Shown here: positions 1 through 10,003 of the stretch, piece by piece
Numbering within the stretch: the first letter of the stretch is position 1
Layout of the letters: every line of letters begins with the position of its first letter
NCBI GenBank assembly: GCA_903813345.2
Contig: CAIIXF020000007.1
Span: 33,634,538 to 33,698,537, forward strand
Length of the DNA stretch: 64,000 nt
From: Owenia fusiformis
Lineage: Eukaryota; Annelida; Polychaeta; Sabellida; Oweniidae
Direction: 5' to 3'
Position numbers and translations under genes: made by a program
The notes under the pieces: model-generated
The model's input: only the letters and a program-made list of their open reading frames with translations
Told to the model about the DNA's origin: nothing
The model's database searches: none

Positions 1-735
1 CAATTCTGTATTTTATCTATTTCTCATGTTGAGAAATTCAATATAAAACAGGAGTTTATTAACTTATCCCCTACATTTTCATTACATTTTCTTCGGGTCT
101 TTGCTCGGCGGTAGGTTGTATATACACGGGTACACTTTCCCCTCGTGGAGATACGCAACGAACGAAATGAATTTTGAGTTAGGTTCGGACAACCTCCGGA
201 GATTTACGAAAATGTCCGAGCAGAAAACGCCATTTTGGAATTTGGCAGAAAAACATTCACTCGACTAACAATTACAAGTCTTGATCGAAAAGGAAGTACT
301 TCAGCCCTCCAATACTTGCACGGAAGGATGATAATGATGTATGACATAGTTAGAGAACAAAAGTAAGCCGCTGATCGACTTAATTCGTGTTTCAAAGGTC
401 ACTTTTATTCAGCTGTCCATTTCCCCGTTCGAGAGCCATAAGTTTCAACATATAACATGGCTCTTGAAGTGAGTAAGGTATTCCTACATGTATTTGTTTC
501 TGAACATTTCTATTACCAATTTAAACACTGGTTCCACTGCATGATGTCTATCACCATAAATCATTATATTGCATTTGCCAGGATGAATCTAAAGAAACAC
601 TCGATCAGATCATTGAATTTCAAGTCGTAGACGGAAAGTTTGCTTTCTTTATGCAGTTCAACCTGATAACGTTTTGATTGGTCAATCAGCCTGAAGTCAC
701 ACGTCGTGTCCACGCGATCTGTCAATCAATAAGTA
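1..735. other. Non-coding stretch, nothing recognised
   Basis: AT-rich sequence with no convincing exon, RNA gene or repeat that I can identify. The short open frames here have no splice or family support. Confidence 0.5.
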
Positions 736-2460
736 TGACGCGGTATCGCCGCCAGAACCGTGCGAACAATTGCGCGAATAATTCATGTTTTCTGCGCGAA
801 TGTTTTTTATTCCCGCGATTGATTTTAACCAATAGAAATCGCGCGTCTGCATGAGTATCCGCCCGGAAAATTATGTTACCGTCGCCCGATGATACCCAAC
901 CAATGGGGTAGCCCTAAAATGCGGCCTAATATTGTTAAGTTCGCCCGTGTCATACCAACAAATGAAAGCCATCGTCACAACTCGACAAGAGGTTCACCAC
1001 ATATTATCTCCAGCCCTCAAAGAAAGTACATGCAATTTTTTATGATAACTGAAGTTTATGTCGTCATATGTTGTTAAAAACTGATTATTACTCATTTGAA
1101 ATACAAATATATACTATCGTATATAAGTGTTAAGTGTTATTCCTCCATTTGGTTTATATAGGTTTAAGTCACTTAGTTTTCCATGCAAATAAGCAGATGA
1201 GTTAATGATAACCAATTTGATAGGAATCCTTTCTCATCGTTGAGAAATAAATCATTATTTCATCAGGAATTGTATTAAAACTCATTTTTGCATGCCATAT
1301 AATACTATATTACACTTATATTTCACATCTAATTGTGAAATTAAAATGCATGTCATTAGGTGTTTTAATATAAATGCGTCGGACTAATTTTTAGGCAACA
1401 GATAGCAGAACGCACACCGACGCAGTGTTTAATTGGTTTTGCCCTTTCGCTTTTCTAAATCGCCTCATGATGCGTTGTCTCAGTCGTACCTTAATGTGAA
1501 GATAAACATTTAAAAGTTTTTTTTCAGTTCAAGAGATATAAAAGAAAAATTTACAGAATTTGATATTATTAAATTTTGTTTATTGTTCTTTTAATGTTAA
1601 ACATAATTCTGTAAATGTTGTTTTGGTTTTAATTTTTGCAAGGGATGACTTGAGCGGGGGTCATTAATGCATCATTAGAAACTTTCCTCAAAGTAACCTA
1701 AGGAATTTCAAGTTGAGTACCCCGAGCACAAGGGCTTGAGAAAATTTATTCAATTATTTCAGTTGTGTTATAAATGGGATAAATTCTTTTGCCATTTGTC
1801 TTCAAAATTGTTATCTACCATAATCTAAAATTCCCGTCCATACTTTCTGCAAAAAGTGGTATAATCCAGTGGATATTAGTATCCTGATTTAAAACCCATG
1901 CGTATGATTATAAATTACAATGTTAAACATTTACAAAACTACATTCACCTAACTATTAAACCACATGATTGTATTTTCAAATGTTGGTAATATTTCCGAA
2001 CAAATAGTTGAGCAAATGGTCGAGAAAGTCAAAACCAAATAACACGACTAATGAATATTGGTTAACTACGTATTTAATTAAAGATTTTGTGATGGGTACT
2101 AGACAGGCAGACTTGTAAATACCATTATTTATCGTTAAACTGCCGTTTTCAACGGTTCTTGCTGCGTTATGAACTGTTCGCCGAACTCCTCTAATAAACT
2201 GCTTCAAATCGGCATCCCTACCAGCAATTAGATCAACGAATAAGAAGATTTTGTGGTTGACTCGAATATTTCGGACTTCTAATCATTCTTTCGAAAACAT
2301 GGTTTTGAATGGTTAATTTAAGTCGGGCGAAGTTGGGACTTGAGAAACAATCGCGCGAATAAATTATCGCTTTCTATTGGTTGATTATGATCGCGCAACC
2401 GTAAAATTGTATTTCATTAGTCGCGATCATTCGCGCGGTTCTGGCGGCGATACCGCCTCA
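736..2460. mobile_element. 1.7-kb TIR element, family unknown
   Basis: The ends form imperfect terminal inverted repeats of about 115 bp. Left end reads GACGCGGTATCGCCGCCAGA; the right end, reversed, reads GAGGCGGTATCGCCGCCAGA, followed on both sides by GCGCGAAT-type motifs and a shared CAACCAATAGAAA-like block about 100 bp in. The flanking dinucleotide is TA on both sides, which could be a TA target duplication, but this is weak. The interior holds one minus-strand open segment (1977-2278) of unknown identity. The TIRs are plain in the sequence; superfamily assignment is not possible. Confidence 0.65.
1977..2278 (-). CDS. Unidentified open exon-like segment inside the TIR element
   Basis: A minus-strand segment of 99 codons is open from a possible splice acceptor (ATTAG just above 2278) to a TGA at 1977. 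It includes KIFLFVDLIAGRDADLKQF near its start and a hydrophobic C-terminal third (residues about 68-95) that could be a membrane segment. It has no in-frame ATG, so if real it is an internal-to-terminal exon or a decayed fragment. It lies inside the 736-2460 element, so it may be element-encoded. I do not recognise the family. Confidence 0.3.
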
Positions 2461-3346
2461 TAAATAAGGTTTCGCGATACCCCTGATAGCGTAGGTATTA
2501 TGGAAATCTCGAAACCGTTGAATATCTCAGCATAATATTAGCGGAGATGTATTGGATTGTACAAGGCGGTAATAATTCAAGATCAGATAAGTAAGAAAAT
2601 ACCGACTTGGGCAAGGCTAATTAGCAGGCTACTTTTGCTAAATTAGTGGCGGGTATGGCCATATAGAAAAGCATATCCTCGAATACTGCTACACCGGTTT
2701 TAGAGGAATAGATGTCCCTTAAAACAACTATTACTACCAACAAAAAGTTCTAAAAAGCAAGCCCAACGTCCCGAGAACCCCTATGCTATTAAAAATAGAT
2801 TCTAGCAAGACTATCCGATATGAATCTACTTGTTGAGACTCGATCAAGGGTGCATTGACTTAATATGGGAACAAACACCATCTACCAATGACTTAGCATC
2901 GGGATACCATGCTAATCAATGCACCCTTGCTGAAATCCTCATTTTCTCAGAAGTACTCAAGTTGATCCAACATCAACAAGTATGTACATTCATTTGGGGT
3001 AGTATTGCTGGAATCCATTTTCAATATTAAGAATATCTAGGGGTTTATAAACAGTACATTAAAGCTTAACTAAGGCCTTTTTGCAATCTTTGGTTAGTAC
3101 TGTATCCCCTTACCTTAAAGTACCCTATTTATAACTATTTCTACTAAAAGTTTATCTCAATCAGGGCCAGTAAAAGACATAAAAGAGATAATAATTTTTC
3201 GAGGAACGTTATTTTTGTTTCATTGTTTTGACAAGCCAATCATGGACCTCTACCCAGGCTTTGGGTAGCACATCGTTTAGAGTTTGTCCTAAACTCTTCT
3301 TAAGTATTTTGTCGCATCTACAAATAGTATACAAATAGTGACTGCC
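2461..3346. other. Non-coding, with one short inverted repeat
   Basis: No exon is supported. AAGGGTGCATTGA at about 2847 and TCAATGCACCCTTG at about 2916 form an inverted pair about 70 bp apart. The end of the stretch (about 3332-3346) is the beginning of a fold-back repeat that the 10.2-kb element has split. Confidence 0.45.
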
Positions 3347-3351
3347 ATTGA

Positions 3352-3830
3352 CACGGGGTGCCATCGAATAATTTTGGCAACGTACCGGAGAACGACATTT
3401 TACTAAGAAATGGCAATAATTTAGCACAATATATTTTTTAACTAGAGTTCTACTTTGATTTTGACGAAAGTAAGTATTCCATGCAATAACTATTTCATTC
3501 ATGAATTTGTAGGAATTCTGTTGGAACCCAGTTCTGATCAAGTACGAAGTTATTGAAATCGGCGCAGACGGACTTTACTCCGAAAGATGGTTTTTCGATT
3601 ATAACTTTTCACAACAATTAAGTATAGACTTTTGAAAAAAGTACAGAATAGTCCTTATACTTTTGAATAATTCCGTTATTTCTTATTCACACGACTCTGA
3701 TTTGTTTAATTAAAAAAAAAGTTTTAAAAATGTTACTTAGGAACGTAACCGGAGCTGGGAACGTAACCGGAGCCGATCAGTTGAATTATTTAATCGAAAA
3801 AATTAAAATATATGATTCAAAGCACATATA
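3352..3830 (+). repeat. Left TIR of the 10.2-kb element
   Basis: Arm of about 480 bp, matched in reverse orientation by 13066-13543. It contains ATTGAAATCGGCGCAGACGG at about 3551 and ends inward in AT-rich sequence where similarity fades. A segment of it also resembles the ends of the element at 51502-53250. Confidence 0.85.
3740..3773 (+). repeat. Duplicated subterminal motif, left arm
   Basis: GGAACGTAACCGGAGC occurs twice, at 3740 and 3758, an 18-bp step. The same pair occurs reversed in the right arm. Paired subterminal motifs of this kind often bind the transposase; that role is inference here. Confidence 0.6.
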
Positions 3831-3839
3831 CTAATTTAA

Positions 3840-5050
3840 AAACATACGGGATTGTTCGAATGCGTATTTATTACATTTTATTTAAAGAAAAAAATGTATC
3901 CATTGTGAAAAATTAAATTTGGTATTTACCATGCATAAGTGCACTTACCTTAGAAAGGCTATCAAACATAGAACAATCATTGTATGGAGAATGAAGTGAT
4001 TAAATGTAGTAAGCAAATAATTCCATCTGATTTCACCCATTGTATTTGTTCAGCGAACTATTAGAAACCACTCTGTTATACTAATTTCGTATATATATAC
4101 TGTTTATACATACATGTATTATACTTCTAAGACAACTTCTCTTTTTCAGGGGAAATAAAAGCATTTAAATGCTAGATTATTAAAAGGATACAACGAACTA
4201 TATATAGCGTAGGTGTGTTAAGTACTTGTCATGTGCTCGACCAAATCGAATCAACATATGCTTTCTGAAATTCTTCACCTAAACCCCCCCCCCTCCATAT
4301 AAACGTAAGATGTTTGAGTGAGTGCCCGTTTATTGTTTTATGCAAAACCAGTTGTTATCCATCTTTGTTTCGATAAACCTAGGCGTGGGTCATTAAGCAA
4401 GAAAGAAAGTGAATGATTTTTTCTAGTTAAACTACAGAACATTGCTTTTCAGTCGTTAATAGACAGTGTTCTATAATTCTATCACACCAAGTAGGCTTCG
4501 CCTTCGTGCATTATGTGTATGGGTTAGTACATACACTCATGCTTTTATATTTCCAATTTAGAATAATACATGATTCTTTATTCCTTAAATAAATTCGCAG
4601 TTACGCATTGGTGAAGTCTGGAAATTCAATTATAAAAATATTTAAAAAATCACGTTCATCCATATTTCTCAGTTTTAGTCATGTCAAGAGTATCAGATGT
4701 AGATAAATAACTTAACATACAGTGCTATACAAAATATTAACAACTTAATAATTAGACGGCATTTTAACATTTTATATTATTCATTTTCTCTACGTTAAAA
4801 GTTGTTGATAAATATACTACTTGGTACACTGTCTGAATATTTTTCTCTTCTTACATTTATAATTCAGCTTGATCGAAACTTTTATAATGGCTTAACATAC
4901 TAACACCCTGTTTGAACCGACAATGCTTCTTGCCTCTTGAAACAGTCCATTTTGAGATAATATCATAAATGTTCATTCTATATGATAAATGTTTATGAAT
5001 GATCCAATCAGAACAACCAACGTTTTACCAATTATTCCCCATTAATATGT
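3840..5050. other. Non-coding interior of the 10.2-kb element
   Basis: AT-rich, no supported exon. It lies downstream of the minus-strand gene ending at 5056 and probably includes its 3' untranslated region. Confidence 0.45.
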
Positions 5051-5055
5051 GTCTC

Positions 5056-5557
5056 TTAATTCCCATTCACAACCTCTTCAACAGAAACACCAGCCTTTAC
5101 AGAGTCTTTTACTTTTGAGAAATCTGTCTTGTAATGATATCGAACTGGGTTCTGTCCTGGTGCGATACCTCTAGGTTCCGGCATCTTGAATTGTCTTTCT
5201 TTATGGCCTTTACGTCTTTGTGGCGTGTCGAAAAAGTGATCCCTGCAATACAAGTACAATTATAAAAAGAAAGTTATTTGCACCGAGTAGCCTCCAAAAT
5301 AAGTTTATCAAATCTTGGTACTGCAGTGCAGGATGATTCAAGTAATTCAAATACAACTTCGACATAACGGACCAATAATTAATTAATTAATTATTAAATA
5401 CATTTGACTCACTCTGTACTGTTCATACCTAGGATATATGATCTCTATGTGCACGCGTCCTTCAGGTCTCACGACATGATTCAAGTTAATGGGGTTATCC
5501 GACATGGGAACCTCTCTGTAAACTGTCCTTCTTGCTTTAGTTTGAATGAAGAAAGAC
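5056..5557 (-). CDS. Unidentified split gene, last two coding exons
   Basis: Two minus-strand exons join in phase: 5557-5429 (acceptor CTATTAG, donor CTAG/GTATGA, leaving two bases) and 5242-5056 (acceptor TTGTATTGCAG, starting with the one base that completes an Arg codon), ending at TAA. The encoded C-terminal 104 residues are hydrophilic, beginning SFFIQTKARRTVYREV and ending EEVVNGN. They are rich in Arg, Lys and Pro, with no cysteine cluster, signal peptide or membrane segment. Upstream exons are not resolved; they must end with two bases over. Both splice sites and the preserved frame make this likely a real gene. It lies wholly inside the 10.2-kb element, so it may be cargo. I do not recognise the family. 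Confidence 0.5.
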
Positions 5558-5954
5558 CTAATAGATAAACAATATAAAATGAATTGTGTATTATTAGAAA
5601 TGGAAAAGTTGATATCAATATCAGCACAAATGAGCAAAGCGATTGAGCGTTGACATTTGATATCTAGGAGGCAATAAAATGATATCACTAGATATGATTT
5701 TGGGTTGATCCCATGTTTAAAATCAAACAATTTAAAAAAATTAGTTACGTTTATCAAACGTTTATGGGACTGATAAGCGATATGAACAACATGAGGCTGA
5801 TGAAAAATTTTCCGACAAATGTCACATGGATCTTCATAATTCCAGAAATATCACCGGGTGTTATTCGTACATAAATGCGTGGCATAAATTTGAAAGAGCT
5901 GGCAATTCTATTCGAAACTAGATAACTGCAACTTCAAGGAGTAGCAAATCCCAC

Positions 5955-6164
5955 CTAACAATTTTTTTTAGGAAATTCAGCTGTCATCTTCAAAATTTTA
6001 TTCTTGAGCAGAGCTCTTCTATTCCTAGGCATCAGCAAGTTAGCTGGAAATCTGTAAACTTGTATTTGGTTATCAAAGATTATATCTTTAATGACAAAAG
6101 GCGGCCATTTTGATAAAAAGCGGTCATCGCTAGGCATCAGTATGTATTCATTCAACCAAATCAT
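5955..6164 (-). CDS. Possible second ORF overlapping the basic/acidic protein
   Basis: An open frame of 69 codons starts at an ATG that overlaps the last codons of the 6148-6558 frame in a different reading frame and stops at TAG. It contains RFPANLLMPRNRRALLKNKI and is basic. It could be a separate small protein, the continuation of the upstream frame after a frameshift, or chance. No family is recognised. Confidence 0.25.
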   Translation of the reverse strand: MIWLNEYILMPSDDRFLSKWPPFVIKDIIFDNQIQVYRFPANLLMPRNRRALLKNKILKMTAEFPKKNC

Positions 6165-6558
6165 TCCACTGGTATTTAAGTAACAGGTTTACCAATTCTT
6201 TCAACATATCATCATCATCCAGACACTTTTCTTCAACACTATCGGAAAAAGGTTCACATTCTTCTACATTGTCTGGCAATGGAAAACATTCATCGTCATC
6301 GAAATTACCTACTGCTGCCGAACATTTGTCAGAAAATGTGCTAAAGTCAAGTTTGGTTCTGATATCTTTCAAAGGAGTGAGCTGAATTTTTAATCGTTTT
6401 CTTGCTTTTTTGCATGAGGAAGTCGGAGTCATTGTTCTTTTAACTTTAGGAGTAGGTGATGAGACATAATTATATATTTCAGACGATTTGATCGGAATTC
6501 TCAGTACCCGCTTCCTACCAAGTAAACCAAGTCGTGATTTTCGCCTGGTTCTACCCAT
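6148..6558 (-). CDS. Small basic-then-acidic protein, unknown family
   Basis: A frame of 136 aa begins with ATG four bases inside a good splice acceptor (TTTATTTTCAG/TGAAATGG), so the start lies at the head of an exon after a probable 5' untranslated exon. Residues 1-20 are strongly basic (MGRTRRKSRLGLLGRKR), residues 47-58 are again basic (KKARKRLK), and the last third (about 86-120) is acidic, with runs such as DDDE and LDDDD. This looks like a nuclear, nucleic-acid- or chromatin-associated protein, but that is inference from composition. It lies in the 10.2-kb element on the same strand as the gene ending at 5056 and might be an earlier exon of it, although the phases do not join directly. 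Confidence 0.4.
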   Translation of the reverse strand: MGRTRRKSRLGLLGRKRVLRIPIKSSEIYNYVSSPTPKVKRTMTPTSSCKKARKRLKIQLTPLKDIRTKLDFSTFSDKCSAAVGNFDDDECFPLPDNVEECEPFSDSVEEKCLDDDDMLKELVNLLLKYQWNDLVE

Positions 6559-6559
6559 T

Positions 6560-7140
6560 TCACTGAAAATAAAATTATTACTTCAAACATTGATAATTTT
6601 GCAATAATCATTTGAACCATGACGACAGAAGGTATGTAACAATCGTCTGGTAACATCATTGCTCTGTCAACCCTCACGCATTACGCGTATTTATCACGCA
6701 TAAGATGCAAAAATTGGGAGTCATACACAATTTTTGCGTGTGAATATACTCGTATATCACGCAAATTACGCATCTTTTAAGATTATGTCATGCAAAATCA
6801 AGAAAATATTATATAGTACCCCTATAGGTAACATTTATTCTTCAAATATTTGAGTTTTACAACATTATTTTGAGTATAGTAACGTCTAGATGGTCTTCAA
6901 ATAATGATGACGATAGATAATGACCAATGATGATCGATGCTCGATGAATTTAAGATAAAATATGATGGCCGATGGATGAAATTAAAGGATAATACATGTT
7001 ATGTTAAAATGATGACATTTGATGCTAGACGATAATATAAAATATGATGATAGAGGGCGATAGATGATTGATTTAACATTAATGATAGATGATGACTAAA
7101 ATGATAAGGTGTGATAGTTGATGAGAGTTGAAAACTAGAC
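6560..7140. repeat. Non-coding; GATGA-rich low-complexity tract
   Basis: No exon is seen. From about 6900 to 7130 the sequence is a degenerate GATGAT/GATAGAT tract, with a similar short tract at 8435-8500 on the other side of the adjacent repeat block. Confidence 0.5.
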
Positions 7141-7149
7141 ACTAGCAAC

Positions 7150-8440
7150 GCCGAAGCGTAGCAAATCCCATCGAACAGTCATGGCTGCCATTACAAAATC
7201 CTTTACTTCTTTTTCAGTTAGGGCAAAAATTAAAAATTCACCATTTTAAAAATGGTCGCTCATTACCCAAAAGGAATATGTTTCTAAGTAGGTCCATGTA
7301 AAATTTCAACAAAATCGCACACACGTACATTTATATGGTGGCCATTTTTCAAAATGGCCGCCTATTAGCCAAAGTGTCATATGACAATGTACAATGCTAA
7401 TGAGTATTCACATATCTAATATGAACAAAATCGCTCTATAGCTAATACTTTTTCAGTTATAGTAAAAAACGTAAAATAACACATGTAAAAATGGCCGCCA
7501 TTTTCAAAATGACCGCATTTTGGCCAAAGTTTCATAAAACAGTGTGTCATGCTTATGAGTATTCACATATCAAATATGAACAAAATCGCTCTATTACTTT
7601 TTGAGTAATAGTAAAACGTAAAATTACACATGTAAAAATGGCGGCCATTTTCAAAATGACCGCCTTCTAGCCAAAGTGTCATAAAACAGCGTGCTTTGCT
7701 TATAAGTATTCACATATCAAACATGAACAAAATCGCTACTACTTTTTAAGTTGTAGCAAAAATCGTAAAATAGTGTGTAAAAGCCGCCATTTTTCAAGAT
7801 GGCTTTCTTAAATATTTACATTCCTAGCTAATTAATGTCTTACATAACTTTTTTACATTTAAAATACATTGCTATTACAGTTTTATATATATTGTACCTA
7901 AATTACTGTAATATCGACACTGAAACTGCCACCATTTTGAAACGAGCGGCTATTTTGAAAATCGCGTTTCGAGCCAGGAGGAGTGAGTAGCTCCCATAAT
8001 TACTTCATATTCTTTCGTATTCGGGGATTCCCCTTAGCTTTTCCTTATGGTCATACACGCCTTATATGGATTTGTCACATGATATTTAAATGGCGGTAAA
8101 TTCCTAAATGGTCATACAAGCCTTATTTCGATCTATCACATGATATTTAATATGGCGGACAACGGAAAGTTGAATTCCTATATGGTCATATAAGCCTTAT
8201 ATGGATCTATCACATGGATATCACGTGATCGAATACGAAGTCTGAACTTTGGGAGATCTCCCCCCTGCTTTCGAGCAGAACTTCTACCCCAATAGAGCAC
8301 ATGTGTACAAAATATGAACAAAATCGGGCCGACAGTATTTGAGTTATCGCCCGGACGGACGGACGGACGGACGAACGGACGTACGTACGAACGGAGGCGT
8401 TCACTATATCCCTCCGAACTTCGTTCGATGGGATAATAAA
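7150..8440 (+). repeat. GCCATTTTG-rich tandem repeat block ending in a GGAC run
   Basis: About three copies of a ~150-bp unit are marked by ATTCACATATC at about 7406, 7561 and 7708, each with GGCCATTTTCAAAATG-like near-palindromes. The block ends with (GGAC)n at about 8350-8395 and the phrase CTTCGTTCGATGGGAT. The same family appears in opposite orientation at 22.4-24.5 kb and in variant form at 24.5-26.7 kb. Confidence 0.7.
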
Positions 8441-9307
8441 TGATGATTCATGAAGCTAGATGATTATATATTTTTATATGATGATGATATTGATGCATAA
8501 TATTTGTTAACATATATTTTACCATATGTGTTGATTGATTATGTATATACTATTCTAATTAATATTAACATATCTGATAACCCCTACGCCCAGTGCCTTT
8601 TTACGATCACACCCACCGCATTTTCCAAAATCCCAAATAATACAGTGAAATAAATGCAATTACCTTCTAATATCATTATGTCAGATCCATGCCTCTCAGA
8701 CAATTAGCGTACGACGATTAAACATCTAGAACATGTTACTGTACAAAATACATAATAGGGAGGTTACCAATGCGTTTTTAAAGGGACCCAACACCATGGT
8801 CACATGATCAGTCGTGTGGAGGTAAGATCCCAGTTGAAATAAAAGCACTGTCCTCCTTTGGTTTCTGTGAAAAGTAGCTAATACCCTCATGTATTGGTCA
8901 GTTTGTGTGTCACAGGACTAATCCATACCATATGCTTCATTTAACATATTTTATGCTATTGAGCTGCATATATAAACAGTACTTTGCAACTAAGGTCATA
9001 CAGTATACTTACCCCTTGCAAATTGTAATTTATTGAATTCACAGTAAACCCAACAATTTTTAAGAAAACAAAGAATATTGTTCTCATGGATCTATTATTT
9101 ATGTTAGACTAACTATAAAAATATAAATATGAAATAATATGTTAGCTTGAAGTCATATATAAGATGAAAATATATGTTCATGCATTTGCATTTTTCCAAA
9201 GGGAATATTCCGATGTAAGTAAATACAGGTGCAATATATAATTTATATGTATATCTATGTCATCTGTCTATACATGCGCGTATAGCCTAGTGTTACATGT
9301 GAACAAG
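8441..9307. other. Non-coding interior of the 10.2-kb element
   Basis: AT-rich with no supported exon. It leads up to the plus-strand first-exon candidate at 9308. Confidence 0.4.
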
Positions 9308-9383
9308 ATGGTTCTGGAAAGAAATGAGCGTGGCAGATTTGCTAAAAAGCCACATACACCACAAAAGCAAGACCAATTTGAAA
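9308..9383 (+). CDS. Candidate first coding exon, unidentified
   Basis: ATG followed by 25 codons (MVLERNERGRFAKKPHTPQK and five more residues) runs into a strong donor, GAAA/GTAAGT, in phase 1. The short basic start with a GRFAKK motif resembles the beginnings of many element-encoded DNA-binding proteins, but I cannot name one. The partner exon was not found; joining to the zinc-finger exon at 12278 gives stops. Confidence 0.35.
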
Positions 9384-10003
9384 GTAAGTTCATTATTCTC
9401 AAGGGTAAACTTCAAGTGAAAGCTACATTGCTACAGGGTGGCCTATCATTCTGAGACAAATGTATTATCCAACGATTATGATTTTCGAAGCTAAAATATG
9501 ATATCTTGAGCGGATGATGGAAATACATTCCCATGAGATATGTATATATAGTCAAAAGTGATAACTATTTATTGAGTGTAATGAAATGTATCCTTCGCTA
9601 ACTGCTTTTGTTTGAGATAATTATCATGAAATGTTTTTAAATTAATTTTTATGTGTGTCATTGATCCTAATCCACCCTGTAGTCTGGTGTTTGTAGAGCA
9701 TTGCGACTCGTACAACTTATTCTCACAAATATCAAACCTCATTTACTAATTAATTTTTTGTGTGAATATGAAGAGTCCAAGCATTGTTTTTTTATGTTTA
9801 TTGTATAGCTATATTTAGCCTTGATATCCATGATTTTTTAAAACAAAATCTCACCGTTAGATTTCGAGCTATTCATGTTTACTCATTTGTCTAATTGGAA
9901 AACAATGCAAATCCCATTTTTTCAAAGGAAAAAAATTGAAATTCTAAGACGGTGAAAAATCATTAAAAAATACACAAATTCAAAATCCGGCAAGCATTTT
10001 CCC
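9384..10003. other. Non-coding; no feature seen
   Basis: Probable intron or spacer inside the 10.2-kb element. No exon or repeat is recognised. Confidence 0.4.

Noticed and set aside
3209-3541. 110-codon frame at the left arm of the large element, and its counterpart at 13354-13548
   Set aside because: The frame crosses the element boundary at 3352 and the two copies end differently; openness reflects the arm sequence, and no family is seen.
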